DNA of 17,493 nt from JADHUC01 sp964617665 (GTDB taxonomy: Bacteria; Planctomycetota; Planctomycetia; Pirellulales; Pirellulaceae). The position numbers and the translations under genes are program-made. The stretch is from positions 1 to 17,493 of the forward strand of contig CAZUAH010000282.1 in the NCBI GenBank assembly GCA_964617665.1. The letters run 5' to 3'. Below are positions 6,675-14,563 of the stretch, piece after piece. Position 1 is the first letter of the stretch; each line of letters starts with the position of its first letter. The notes beneath the pieces were generated by a model. The model was not told the DNA's origin and searched no databases. It was given only the letters and a program-made list of their open reading frames with translations.

Positions 6675-8369
6675 ATGAAACGACTCGCCCTTCCCGTGCT
6701 GTTTGTCATTTGCACGTCGCCTACCGCCTTGGGTGCCGAGAAAGCTCCGTTTCGCGTTCTTTTCAGTAACGACATGACGAACATCGTCTCGAACGTGAGT
6801 CCTTTCCACAAGCGTAGCGAGCCGTTTCGGCCAGAGATGCTCGAAGCGAGTGTTGACGAAACGGCGGGTTGCGCCGACGTGCACATGCTGCAGCCCGGTG
6901 GCGGATGGGTGCCGTGGTGGAAAAGCGAGATCTGCCCTGCCGACGAGCATTACCGATGGCTGAAGGAAGAGGCACGCGTGCCCATCGACTCGATCGGCCG
7001 GTACATGCTCGACGGTGGAGATCTGGTACAGGTCTTTGTCGACCGTTGTCGACAACGGGGCATCGTGCCGTTTGTCTCGCTTCGATTGAACGATTACCAC
7101 GGCAACGAGTACGCGGACCTGATCATGGAGCGAGTCCGCCGGGCTGATAACGCCGACAGCGGCAAGCTAGGTGTGCAGGGCTGCTGGCAGAGCCGTTTCT
7201 ATTTGGAGCATCCCGAGTATCGCATTGAAGATGACCCGCCAGAGTACAAGAGCAACTCGGATAAGCTCGCATTCCGGCGCGACCACCGGCTCCGGTATCA
7301 AATCCGAGTGAAGCGCGTCTTCAACTGGGCGATTCCTGCGGCGCGCGAACACAAACTCGCGCTGATTGCCGAACTGTGCCACAGCTACGACATAGACGGT
7401 TTCGAGTTGGATTTCATGCGCCACGCACGGTTCTTCCGTCTGAGCGAGACAACGCCGGAACAACGCGTCGAGATCATGACAGATTTCGTGTCACGCGTGC
7501 GGCAGGCCCTCGACCGAACAGCCAAGCCGGGCCGGCGTCGCTGGTTGTGCGTTCGCGTCCCGTTCAGGTTAAGGCGTCACCCGGATCTAGGCATTGATCT
7601 GCGAAAATGGGTCGACGCTGGCGTGGACATGATCAACCTGTCGTGCCATTACGTGACAGAACAGCAAAGCGACCTTGCCGAAGTGTGTCGTGTCGTGCCC
7701 GAGGCTGCCGTTTACCTCGAAACGACTTACGTCAACCACCGCTACCCCAAGCCGACCGGGCTGCGGATTTCGGCCAACGAGGTGTATCGCAAGATGACGG
7801 CCGAGCAATTCACGACCGCCGCCCACTTGGCTTATGCTCGCGGGGGTAGTGGCGTTAGCGCGTTCAACTTTGTCTACTATCGCTCGCTGGCAGAGGCGGA
7901 ATCGAGATGCGAGCCGCCTTTCGATGCCCTGGCCCGACTGCGCGATCCCGATTGGGTTGCCCGGCAGCCGCAACACTACTTTACGACTCGCTGCGGCAAT
8001 CCCAGTTGGCCGTCGCTGATGCGCACTGAATCCAGAGCATTGCGGCCTGGCCAACCGGTCAAGATCACCCTCGACATGGCTCCACCTGCAGACGGCTGGC
8101 AGACCGGTGGCCGACTTCGAGTCCAATCCAATGCGAGTATCGGAGACAGGCGGCTCGTCGTGCGTCTCAACGGAACCACGCTTGAAGCTGCTCCCGATGT
8201 ATCCGAACCCTACCCCAACCCGTATCCTGACGGCCTCGGTTCGCCAGAAACGTTGCGAGCTTGGGTTGTTCCGGAAGACGGGATACGGGACGGTCTGAAT
8301 GTTATCGAGATCGAAATGGTCCAAGGCAAGCCCCTGGTGCTGTCATTCGTTGATCTTGCCGTAAGATAG
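6675..8369 (+). CDS. Exported TIM-barrel protein, glycoside-hydrolase-like
   Basis: A 564-residue protein with a Sec signal peptide (MKRLALPVLFVICTSPTALGA, cleavage after about residue 21). The frame is open further upstream to 6561, but the ATG at 6675 is chosen because AAGGAA (6661-6666) sits 8 nt before it and the signal peptide begins there. The central region (about 105-400) alternates strands and helices like a (beta/alpha)8 barrel. Acidic, strand-end motifs such as DIDGFELDFMRH (239-250), with candidate catalytic Glu244/Asp246, and PFVSLRLNDYHGNEYAD are typical of GH-like barrels (glycosyl-hydrolase-like 10 type). The last 120 residues look like a beta-sandwich (KITLDMAPP, RLVVRLNGTTLE). 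It is presumably a secreted or periplasmic polysaccharide-active protein, but no family can be named with certainty, and catalytic function is inferred. It stands alone, convergent with cdd, 86 bp away. Confidence 0.82.
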   Translation: MKRLALPVLFVICTSPTALGAEKAPFRVLFSNDMTNIVSNVSPFHKRSEPFRPEMLEASVDETAGCADVHMLQPGGGWVPWWKSEICPADEHYRWLKEEARVPIDSIGRYMLDGGDLVQVFVDRCRQRGIVPFVSLRLNDYHGNEYADLIMERVRRADNADSGKLGVQGCWQSRFYLEHPEYRIEDDPPEYKSNSDKLAFRRDHRLRYQIRVKRVFNWAIPAAREHKLALIAELCHSYDIDGFELDFMRHARFFRLSETTPEQRVEIMTDFVSRVRQALDRTAKPGRRRWLCVRVPFRLRRHPDLGIDLRKWVDAGVDMINLSCHYVTEQQSDLAEVCRVVPEAAVYLETTYVNHRYPKPTGLRISANEVYRKMTAEQFTTAAHLAYARGGSGVSAFNFVYYRSLAEAESRCEPPFDALARLRDPDWVARQPQHYFTTRCGNPSWPSLMRTESRALRPGQPVKITLDMAPPADGWQTGGRLRVQSNASIGDRRLVVRLNGTTLEAAPDVSEPYPNPYPDGLGSPETLRAWVVPEDGIRDGLNVIEIEMVQGKPLVLSFVDLAVR

Positions 8370-8455
8370 CCCCCTGCGAACCGCGTTACGGATTGCGTTG
8401 GCTGCGTCAGGTGGCGGAGCACGTTGGAGGTAATCGACCTCGTTCTTGTCTTGTG

Positions 8456-8851
8456 CTATCCAGCAGGGAATTTGAAACGGTCCGGCAGCAGGCGGCTCAG
8501 ATTGGTTCGCGTCACACGGTTCTCCTGCTCTACGTCGACAAGCAGAATTGGCAGATCATCACAAAACTCAGCCAGCACTTGGCGACACGCTCCGCAGGGT
8601 GGCAGAGCTCCGGGTGAAGCCAGCGCGAGCAACTTGAATTCCCGCTCGCTTGCTGCGATGGCGTTGAACACAGCGACGCGTTCGGCGCACATGGTCAGGC
8701 CAAACGACGCGTTTTCCACGTTGCAGCCCAAGAAGACGCCTCCGCTTGTCTGCAGCGCGGCACCAACTTGAAGGCTCGAATGGGGCGCGTGTGCATGCCG
8801 CCGAACCTGGCACGCGGCTTCGATGAGGCTCAGCTCCTGGTCTTCGTTCAC
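8456..8851 (-). CDS. cdd: Cytidine deaminase
   Basis: A 131-residue protein, the usual length of the small, tetrameric zinc enzyme that converts cytidine and deoxycytidine to uridine and deoxyuridine. The zinc/catalytic signature is intact: NVENASFGLTMCAERVA with Cys55 and catalytic Glu57, and PCGACRQVLAEF with Cys86 and Cys89. It starts at a GTG (8849-8851) that overlaps the TGA of deoA in a GTGA junction. No clear RBS of its own is seen, so translation is probably coupled to deoA. Together the two genes take cytidine/deoxycytidine to free pyrimidine bases and (deoxy)ribose-1-phosphate. Cytoplasmic. Very sure of the family. Confidence 0.97.
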   Translation of the reverse strand: MNEDQELSLIEAACQVRRHAHAPHSSLQVGAALQTSGGVFLGCNVENASFGLTMCAERVAVFNAIAASEREFKLLALASPGALPPCGACRQVLAEFCDDLPILLVDVEQENRVTRTNLSRLLPDRFKFPAG

Positions 8852-10134
8852 GGTTCAACTCGCTCGATGATCAGTGGATTTCGCGAAGGTGGCGATTGGC
8901 CGATCGAAATGGCGTGGGCAAGCGTGGGTTCGATGCCGTGAACGGCGTCTGGAGGTGCAAACACTCGCACCAGCGATTGGCCGGTTTCGACCTTGTCGCC
9001 CAGACGTACTCGCATTTCCAGGCCGACCGAGGTGTCGATATGGTCGGTCATGACACGCCGACCGCCGCCAAGTTGGATGAGAATTTGCCCCAGTATTCCG
9101 GCGTCGATTCGCATGACGTAGCCATCTTTCGGCGAGCACCAATCAGTGTCAGACGCTCGGGGGCGTTTTGCATCGAGGTCACCTCCCTGCGCCGCGACCA
9201 TTTCGCGCAATCTCTCCAACGCCGCGCCGGAGTCGATTTTCGAGCGTAGCAAATGGATCGCTTGATCCGCGGTGTTGGATACCTCGGCCAGCACGAGCAG
9301 TTCTGCGGCCAGCGTCAGCGTCAGATCGCGCAAGTCGTCTGGGCCTCCACCTTGCAGCACGTCGACAGCTTCGTCGATCTCTACCGCGTTGCCGACCATC
9401 CTCCCCAAGGGTTGATTCATATCGGTCAGAAACGCGACGGTTTTGACGCCCATGCGGGCGCCGGTCTGAACCAGCGAATGTGCCAGTTCGCGAGCGTCCT
9501 CCAGCGACGCCACGACTGCGCCGTTGCCACATTTGACATCCAGTACCAGGGCATCCAGATTCTCAGCCAGCTTCTTGCTCATGATGCTGGCCGTGATCAA
9601 CGGAATCGATGCCACTGTGGCTGTTACGTCGCGGAGGGCATAGAGCTTTTTGTCCGCCGGCGCAATCTCCGCGGTGGCCCCGGAAATGACGCAGCCAACC
9701 CGTCTGGTGATCTCCTGGATCTCGCCGATCGACAGGTCTGTGCGGAAACCGGGAATCGATTCCAGCTTGTCCAGCGTTCCACCGGTGGCACCGAGCCCTC
9801 GGCCGGAGATCATCGGAACCTGCACTCTGCAGCAGGCCAGCAGCGGAGCCAAGACAATCGACACTTTGTCGCCGATACCGCCGGTTGAGTGTTTGTCCAC
9901 ACGAGGTAGCGAATCCGCTGGCCAGTCGATGACCGTGCCGGAATGAAGCATCGCGTCAGTCAACGCCGCCGTTTCCGTCGCTCCCATCCCGCGGAGATAT
10001 ATGGCCATGGCCAGAGCCGACATCTGATAGTCGGGGATTTCGCCGCCAGCGTACCCTTTAACGAATGAGCCAATCTGCTCCACCGTCAGAGCGTGCCCGT
10101 CGCGTTTCTGTGCGATGACTTGCGCTGGGTTCAT
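8848..10134 (-). CDS. deoA: Thymidine / pyrimidine-nucleoside phosphorylase
   Basis: A 428-residue enzyme of the thymidine phosphorylase family (glycosyltransferase family 3 fold), full length. It catalyses the reversible phosphorolysis of (deoxy)pyrimidine nucleosides to base and (deoxy)ribose-1-phosphate. Visible signatures are the phosphate loop DKHSTGGIGDK (80-90), SGRGLGATGGTLDKLESIPGF (110-130), and a later ALRDVTATVASIPLITASI followed by KKLAENLDALVLDVK, which carry the nucleoside-contacting Arg, Ser and Lys of the family. The C-terminal domain (MRVRLGDKVETGQSLVRVFA) is the usual beta-rich PYNP cap. The SIPLITASI and LESIPGF wording is closer to DeoA than to Bacillus-type Pdp, but specificity (thymidine only, or also uridine) cannot be settled. 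The ATG at 10134 has no obvious RBS. It is first in a two-gene operon with cdd. Confidence 0.95.
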   Translation of the reverse strand: MNPAQVIAQKRDGHALTVEQIGSFVKGYAGGEIPDYQMSALAMAIYLRGMGATETAALTDAMLHSGTVIDWPADSLPRVDKHSTGGIGDKVSIVLAPLLACCRVQVPMISGRGLGATGGTLDKLESIPGFRTDLSIGEIQEITRRVGCVISGATAEIAPADKKLYALRDVTATVASIPLITASIMSKKLAENLDALVLDVKCGNGAVVASLEDARELAHSLVQTGARMGVKTVAFLTDMNQPLGRMVGNAVEIDEAVDVLQGGGPDDLRDLTLTLAAELLVLAEVSNTADQAIHLLRSKIDSGAALERLREMVAAQGGDLDAKRPRASDTDWCSPKDGYVMRIDAGILGQILIQLGGGRRVMTDHIDTSVGLEMRVRLGDKVETGQSLVRVFAPPDAVHGIEPTLAHAISIGQSPPSRNPLIIERVEP

Positions 10135-10217
10135 TGATTGGCTGGCCGTAAGGACACGGGAGCGTTCTGGTCACCGTGAACACTGTGGACTAGAAGTACA
10201 CCGAATTCGCAGCATTA

Positions 10218-10245
10218 AGTGTATTCGCGTTGCCCACTTGTTCAA
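10218..10245 (-). promoter_or_regulatory. Candidate promoter for deoA-cdd
   Basis: On the minus strand TTGAAC (10240-10245), a 16-bp spacer, then TACACT (10218-10223). The expected start near 10211 gives a leader of about 77 nt to the deoA ATG. Reasonable consensus match, by eye. Confidence 0.35.
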
Positions 10246-10264
10246 CTCTGCTTCGAGACAACAT

Positions 10265-10293
10265 TTGCTGGAATGAAGCTTGGCTGCTATGCT
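10265..10293 (+). promoter_or_regulatory. Candidate promoter for the coiled-coil pair
   Basis: -35 TTGCTG (10265-10270), 17-bp spacer, -10 TATGCT (10288-10293) preceded by TGC, which makes an extended -10. The expected start near 10300 gives a leader of about 41 nt to the ATG at 10341. Confidence 0.4.
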
Positions 10294-10340
10294 GGATGTC
10301 CCCCACTTCCGACCCGCTCCTTCGATCGGGACCAAGACTG

Positions 10341-10742
10341 ATGAGATGGTTCAATCTGTCGATCGCCTTCCTCGCATTGTCAACCCACTCGGCATGGGCA
10401 CAGCCGGGTGATAACGAGGCCGATGTTGCTTTGTATCGCGTGCTGATCGAAGAGGCCAAAGAAGTGAATGTCGCGCTGACTGCGAGTAACGAGCGGCTGG
10501 CGAAGTCATTAGAGGGCTATCGTGAGGAAATCCTCCTGCTGCGCAGCGATCGAGACAAGTTCAACGCTGAACACAAATCCGTTGCCAAACGTGTCAAGGA
10601 ACTGAATGCACTAATCGCCGAGCTGAAACGGCAGGCTTCGGAGTTGTACAGACGCAATACGCTGTATTTGCAGGAGTACACAAAAATCCAGCGGGAGTGG
10701 ATGACCGATGGTCCCCCGCCCCGGAACCGAACGAAACCCTGA
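10341..10742 (+). CDS. Small exported coiled-coil protein
   Basis: A 133-residue protein with a Sec signal peptide (MRWFNLSIAFLALSTHSAWA, cleavage after AWA). The ATG at 10341 is chosen because the signal peptide begins there; the upstream in-frame part lacks it. The mature protein is almost entirely a predicted coiled coil (about 30-115; heptad-like runs such as ASNERLAKSLEGYREEILLL and KRVKELNALIAELKRQ), ending in a short Pro/Arg-rich tail. No enzymatic motif. The gene ends 22 bp before the next coiled-coil gene, which has the same signal-peptide-plus-coil layout, so the two are co-transcribed and may form a hetero-oligomer in the periplasm. Function unknown. Confidence 0.75.
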   Translation: MRWFNLSIAFLALSTHSAWAQPGDNEADVALYRVLIEEAKEVNVALTASNERLAKSLEGYREEILLLRSDRDKFNAEHKSVAKRVKELNALIAELKRQASELYRRNTLYLQEYTKIQREWMTDGPPPRNRTKP

Positions 10743-10764
10743 CGTGAACGGAGGTAGGATTGCC

Positions 10765-11433
10765 ATGGGACGTTGCATGACGATCTCGCTGGTTCTTTTC
10801 GCACTAACGACCACTGCACGTGCACAAGAGGAAGCCAAAACGCCCAAGTCCGTTGCCGAACTTCAGGAGCTGTTGAAAGCGGCGATTGAAAACAATCGCA
10901 CGTTGGCAACGCACGCGGAACGGATGAGTACCGAGTTGGTAGCTCACAGAAAGGAGATGGGCGAGCTTCGTGGCGAAATCCGCAAAACGATGGCTGACCG
11001 AGACAAACTGTTCAACCAGGTGGTCCTGTTGACTGACCAGATGCATCAGCTTCAAGGTCTCGTGAAAGGCCTCAAAGAACGCAATGCCCAAATGGCCGAG
11101 CAGTTGGCGAAAGTCAAGAATGCAGCCAACAAGGATATTGACGAACTGAACCTTGTGGATGGCGTTGTCACTGCCGTAAACGACAAGGGGCTGCTGGAGG
11201 TTTCGATCGGATCCGACGATGGTGTGCGTAAGGGGGCGATACTAGATGTCTTCCGCAAAGCCACCTACGTTGGCCGAGCCAAAGTCCTGATCACAAAACG
11301 CGACCAAGCGATCGCCACGTCGATCGCGGAGTTTATGAAATCGAAGCCACAGAAGGGTGACCGAGTGGTCATCCGGTTGGACTCGGCGCAACCCGCTCCC
11401 GCGGAAGCGCCGGCCGAGGAATCGCCCAAGTAG
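10765..11433 (+). CDS. Exported coiled-coil protein with C-terminal beta domain
   Basis: A 222-residue protein. The ATG at 10765 follows a very strong Shine-Dalgarno (GGAGGTAGG, 10750-10758). A Sec signal peptide (MGRCMTISLVLFALTTTARA) precedes a coiled coil (about 28-130; KEMGELRGEIRKTMADRDKL). The C-terminal 75 residues (VDGVVTAVNDKGLLEVSIGS then DGVRKGAILDVFR, ending KPQKGDRVVIRL) form a small beta domain. Its wording (a GSDDG-RKG turn and a GDRV ending) recurs in planctomycete envelope proteins and resembles the beta barrels of MreC-like proteins. It is probably a periplasmic scaffold. It ends in a Pro/Ala/Glu-rich tail. Second gene of a two-gene unit, convergent with the oxidoreductase gene 22 bp away. 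Function unknown, architecture clear. Confidence 0.8.
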   Translation: MGRCMTISLVLFALTTTARAQEEAKTPKSVAELQELLKAAIENNRTLATHAERMSTELVAHRKEMGELRGEIRKTMADRDKLFNQVVLLTDQMHQLQGLVKGLKERNAQMAEQLAKVKNAANKDIDELNLVDGVVTAVNDKGLLEVSIGSDDGVRKGAILDVFRKATYVGRAKVLITKRDQAIATSIAEFMKSKPQKGDRVVIRLDSAQPAPAEAPAEESPK

Positions 11434-11455
11434 ATAAACGCTGCGCGAAGTGCCG

Positions 11456-13336
11456 CTACGTTGAACTCAACGAAATCTTTAGCTCGTCCTCAGGCGTGGC
11501 TGGGTCCTTGGGATCAAACCACTCGTCCTTGAACTCGACGAAACCGGCCACTTGCTCACCCGGCTTTGTCCGGTTTGCACGCCGGACTGCCAGCGTCGTG
11601 GTCAGGGCCACAACGGCGTCGCCCAGGGCGACTTTTCCATTGCAGCGAGGCACGTTTTCGGGATCGCGGTTGCGGACGCAGTAGGCCCAATGTTCGATCT
11701 CTTCTTTATACCCGCGGCTGACCGGCCCCGTCGCTGCTTGCGCCACGGCTACTGCCGGCCCGCTTGCTTGCGTGTCGATCACGGCGCCGCCGTCGTCGTC
11801 TGCTACGGATAGCTTGGACGCCGTGTCGCGGTTGTTGAAAAGCATGGTTTCCTGTTCTTTCTCAATCACCATGGTCCGCTTCGTGCCCATCACCACTTCG
11901 CCGTAACCACCGAACCCGCAGCCGTTGATCGACGAGTACGTGTACACAATCCGCTTGGTGTAGTCTTTGTCGAAGCCCGGAATCCCGTCCATGGGTTGAC
12001 CTGAGATGTTGTCGAAGTACCCGAACCGCTTGGCTGCCATCTTCCTTCGCTGCCCCTCGTCTTCGTTTTCCGGAGCGACGGGGTCGTAGCCCGGAGCCGG
12101 GAACTCCAGCATGCAGTAGACATGGTCGCCGATGTCGCGATCGTGCGGAAAGACATGGCGACCGCCCACCGCGTGCACCGTCAGTGGATGAACCATTTCC
12201 CATTTGTGTCGCGGTTTGCCCTTGTTCTTCAAGGCGCTGATGAAAATGCTGGCGGCGTCCAATTGGTGACTGCCCAACTCGGCCATAATCCCTCCACCAG
12301 TACGATCCCAGAGTCGCCACCGCACCAATTCCTCCAGCCCCGACACGTCGCGGATCTTCTCGTCTCCGCGTAACTCAAATCCCTTGTAGCCGAAGTCAGC
12401 TGCCTTCAGTTCGGCTTCCGCGACCATCGCTTTCCATTGTTCGATGGCCATTTTCAGATTGTGGATGCGATCGGCGTCCCTTCCTACGGCTTCCGCTTCC
12501 CTGAGTCTTGAATCCAGCCATCTCAATTGCCCAGCAATCTTGTCGTAGTTCTTCTGTCTGTAGTCCGGTTCACCGCCGGGCACGGGCACCGACCAACTGT
12601 CGCCGCCCGGCAGGTTGTTCCGGTGCCATTGGGCTCGAATCGCATGCAGTTCGCCCAGGAATACGTTCTGAACCAGGTGGACGGCGTTCTCGTACAACAC
12701 GTTGTAGTGCCGCTGGTGACCGACGGCGAGAACCTTATCGAAAGCGTCCGCGTCCGCCGCATTGGTCATGTCTTTGCATTGCTTGACCGAATGAGCCATC
12801 AGTTTTTCGGTCAACACGTGTTTGCCCGCCTCCATGGCTTCGATGGCGGCTTTGGCGTGCAGGTGTAGCGGAAGAGCGATGATAACCGCTTCCACTCGAT
12901 CGTCCTTGAGCAGTTCGTGGTAATCCTCGTAGACTTTGATCTCTTTCTTCCTTGCCTCGTCCATGCTCTTCCAGCCGTGCTGTTTCTTATACACCTCCAG
13001 GATGCCCGGCCGGGGCGGTACCGGGTCGCCGTTGCTCTTGTAGTCGCCATAGAACGCGCGGCGGATGGCCGACTTTCGAATGTCTGCCAACGCGACGATT
13101 TGCACGTAATCGGGATTGCAGGCGCCGATCAGCACTTGACCTTCGTCTCCCGTGCCGATCACACCCACGCGTAGCGGATCGCCCACTTTGTCGTAGCCGA
13201 AATACATCGCACCAAGAGTTGCGCCCGGTACGACGCCGGCCGTGATGGCCGCTTTGAGGAAACTGCGCCGCGAGGCGCCGATCGCGGTGGTGAAATTCTC
13301 TTTGCCTACCGCACGTTGTTCGTCGTCGAGATGCAT
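11456..13336 (-). CDS. Gfo/Idh/MocA family oxidoreductase with Tat signal
   Basis: A 626-residue NAD(P)-dependent oxidoreductase-like protein, much longer than the usual 330-450. A twin-arginine signal (SRRSFLKAA, 22-30) targets it outside the cytoplasm. The Rossmann motif is RVGVIGTGDEG (56-66), followed by VALADIR and the active-site-loop equivalent LTEKLMAHS (175-183); the third residue is Leu, where the family normally has Pro (EKP). A later GGGIMAELGSHQLD (347-360) supplies the family's catalytic-type His357. An insertion of about 65 residues (about 261-325) contains a coil (LDSRLREAEAVGRD). The substrate is probably a sugar or inositol derivative, but is not deducible. Tat-exported members of this family are frequent in planctomycetes. 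AGGAT lies about 9 nt before the ATG. It follows the DoxX-like gene by 17 bp and is presumably in the same operon. Confidence 0.9.
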   Translation of the reverse strand: MHLDDEQRAVGKENFTTAIGASRRSFLKAAITAGVVPGATLGAMYFGYDKVGDPLRVGVIGTGDEGQVLIGACNPDYVQIVALADIRKSAIRRAFYGDYKSNGDPVPPRPGILEVYKKQHGWKSMDEARKKEIKVYEDYHELLKDDRVEAVIIALPLHLHAKAAIEAMEAGKHVLTEKLMAHSVKQCKDMTNAADADAFDKVLAVGHQRHYNVLYENAVHLVQNVFLGELHAIRAQWHRNNLPGGDSWSVPVPGGEPDYRQKNYDKIAGQLRWLDSRLREAEAVGRDADRIHNLKMAIEQWKAMVAEAELKAADFGYKGFELRGDEKIRDVSGLEELVRWRLWDRTGGGIMAELGSHQLDAASIFISALKNKGKPRHKWEMVHPLTVHAVGGRHVFPHDRDIGDHVYCMLEFPAPGYDPVAPENEDEGQRRKMAAKRFGYFDNISGQPMDGIPGFDKDYTKRIVYTYSSINGCGFGGYGEVVMGTKRTMVIEKEQETMLFNNRDTASKLSVADDDGGAVIDTQASGPAVAVAQAATGPVSRGYKEEIEHWAYCVRNRDPENVPRCNGKVALGDAVVALTTTLAVRRANRTKPGEQVAGFVEFKDEWFDPKDPATPEDELKISLSST

Positions 13337-13353
13337 CGCCGTTATCCTATATC

Positions 13354-14418
13354 CTATTTGGAGTTGTCTTCGGAAGATGGTTCGCTATCGTCGGCGGCAT
13401 CGGCCGGCGAAGGCGTCGCTGCCGATGTCTCCTGATTCGTCGCTACGTTTTCGTTGGCTTCTGCTGGTTCGCCGGATTCGTTTGAGCCCTGCCTAAAGCA
13501 TGCCAGACACTTCTGTATTTTCGGACATACGAAGAAATCCAAGCCTGCATAGCGGCCCGCCGATGTGGCGCAGAGCACCAGCAACGCGAACAGTTCAACG
13601 GCCTGATAGTACGTCGGCGTCGCACCAGGCCAACCGGGCCACTGCGACGAGATGACCGACACAAGGAAACCCGCTCCAACGATCGCCCAGAGACGGGTGA
13701 ACAAACCCAGCAAGAGAAACACGCCGACCAGGACTACCGTCCATTTGACCATGGCGTTTATCAGCGGCATGTCCGAGGGATCAGCAATTGGCATGACGCC
13801 TTCGGAAATCTCGCTGGTTTCAGATGTTTCCACGTCGTCGAAATGGACAGCCGCTGTATCTTCCTTCAAAACCAACTCGAGTAATTCGAAGCGGTATTCT
13901 TCTCGCATCCGTTCGACGGTCCGCAGCCACGGGGAAACCATGCCGAGCAGTTCCAGGCCCTGCTTTTCGATCAAGTCCTGTTGATGGGGCACGTATCGCA
14001 TGGGCGATTTCTTTGTCGCCTGCCATTGCTCGAACTTGATGTGGAACTTCTCCAAGTCCTCATCAATCGAGTCAAGGTACCCCTCAAACTGTTTGACGTA
14101 CGTCTCCGTCAGCTTCACGGCCTCTTCGACCGTCGCTTCGTCGGCGGCGTCGGCGGCGAGGACCTTTTCTCGGTAGTCGTTCCACGCCCGGGCCGTCTTC
14201 TCCTTGTCCAGCCTTTCGAAACCATATGGGTCGGCAATCATCCCTTGATAGAGATCGGCCATTGGCCCAACCGATTGACGCAAAAAAGGATCCGCCGTGA
14301 ACGAGCGGTCAGTGAACTTTTTGGCCCCTTCTTTGAAGAAGTGCCAGCCGATCACCAGCCGCAGCGCTACCAACGAGATCACCACGAGCATGCCGTACTT
14401 GAAGGTGATGGAACGCAG
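13354..14418 (-). CDS. DoxX-like membrane protein with large periplasmic insertion
   Basis: The frame is open up to an ATG at 14514, but no RBS stands there and the first 32 residues look unlike the family. AAAGGAGG (14426-14433) lies exactly 7 nt before a CTG at 14416-14418, giving a start LRSITFKYGMLVV, so I propose that CTG; an ATG at 14391 is the fallback. The protein then has 354 residues: TM1 (VVISLVALRLVIGWHF), an insertion of about 190 residues with charged coil and amphipathic segments, then three TM helices (KWTVVLVGVFLLLGLFT, WAIVGAGFLVSVISS, AVELFALLVLCATS). The last ones carry the DoxX-family pattern GLFTRLWA and ELFALLVLCATSAGRYAGLD. It ends in a Cys-containing segment and an acidic low-complexity tail. 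DoxX proteins are linked to quinone or thiol redox, but the role here is unknown. Followed by the oxidoreductase gene at 17 bp. Confidence 0.8.
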   Translation of the reverse strand: MRSITFKYGMLVVISLVALRLVIGWHFFKEGAKKFTDRSFTADPFLRQSVGPMADLYQGMIADPYGFERLDKEKTARAWNDYREKVLAADAADEATVEEAVKLTETYVKQFEGYLDSIDEDLEKFHIKFEQWQATKKSPMRYVPHQQDLIEKQGLELLGMVSPWLRTVERMREEYRFELLELVLKEDTAAVHFDDVETSETSEISEGVMPIADPSDMPLINAMVKWTVVLVGVFLLLGLFTRLWAIVGAGFLVSVISSQWPGWPGATPTYYQAVELFALLVLCATSAGRYAGLDFFVCPKIQKCLACFRQGSNESGEPAEANENVATNQETSAATPSPADAADDSEPSSEDNSK

Positions 14419-14425
14419 GGGAATG

Positions 14426-14433
14426 CCTCCTTT
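14426..14433 (-). promoter_or_regulatory. Strong RBS that decides a CTG start
   Basis: The minus strand reads AAAGGAGG, then CATTCCC (7 nt), then CTG. It is a consensus Shine-Dalgarno with ideal spacing to a non-ATG codon, whereas the ATG at 14514 has none and the ATG at 14391 is 34 nt away. See the DoxX-like gene. Confidence 0.6.
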
Positions 14434-14534
14434 GGGTTGGCAGGTCAGCGCGTATTGGTTTTTGGGGGCCGACCGCACACCGATTGTGATGACGAAGACC
14501 TTGGCCCACGTCATTAGTCTGAGGTTGTACTAAG

Positions 14535-14563
14535 ATTCTATGAATCCGTACCCTGCCATGCAA
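14535..14563 (-). promoter_or_regulatory. Promoter for the doxX-like/oxidoreductase operon
   Basis: On the minus strand TTGCAT (14558-14563), 17-bp spacer, TAGAAT (14535-14540). The expected start near 14528 gives a leader of about 110 nt to the proposed CTG. The ATG at 14514 would be only about 14 nt from that start and has no RBS. Confidence 0.5.

Noticed and set aside
7587..8324. 245-residue minus-strand open frame inside the TIM-barrel gene
   Set aside because: It is antisense to a gene with a signal peptide, strong RBS and barrel motifs, and contains no recognisable domain.
9253..9888. 211-residue plus-strand open frame across deoA
   Set aside because: Antisense to the highly conserved thymidine phosphorylase sequence and without motifs of its own.
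11459..11472. CGTTGA-AC-TCAACG palindrome near the end of the oxidoreductase gene
   Set aside because: It is within the last codons of that gene, has only a 2-nt loop and no T-tract, so it is not a terminator.
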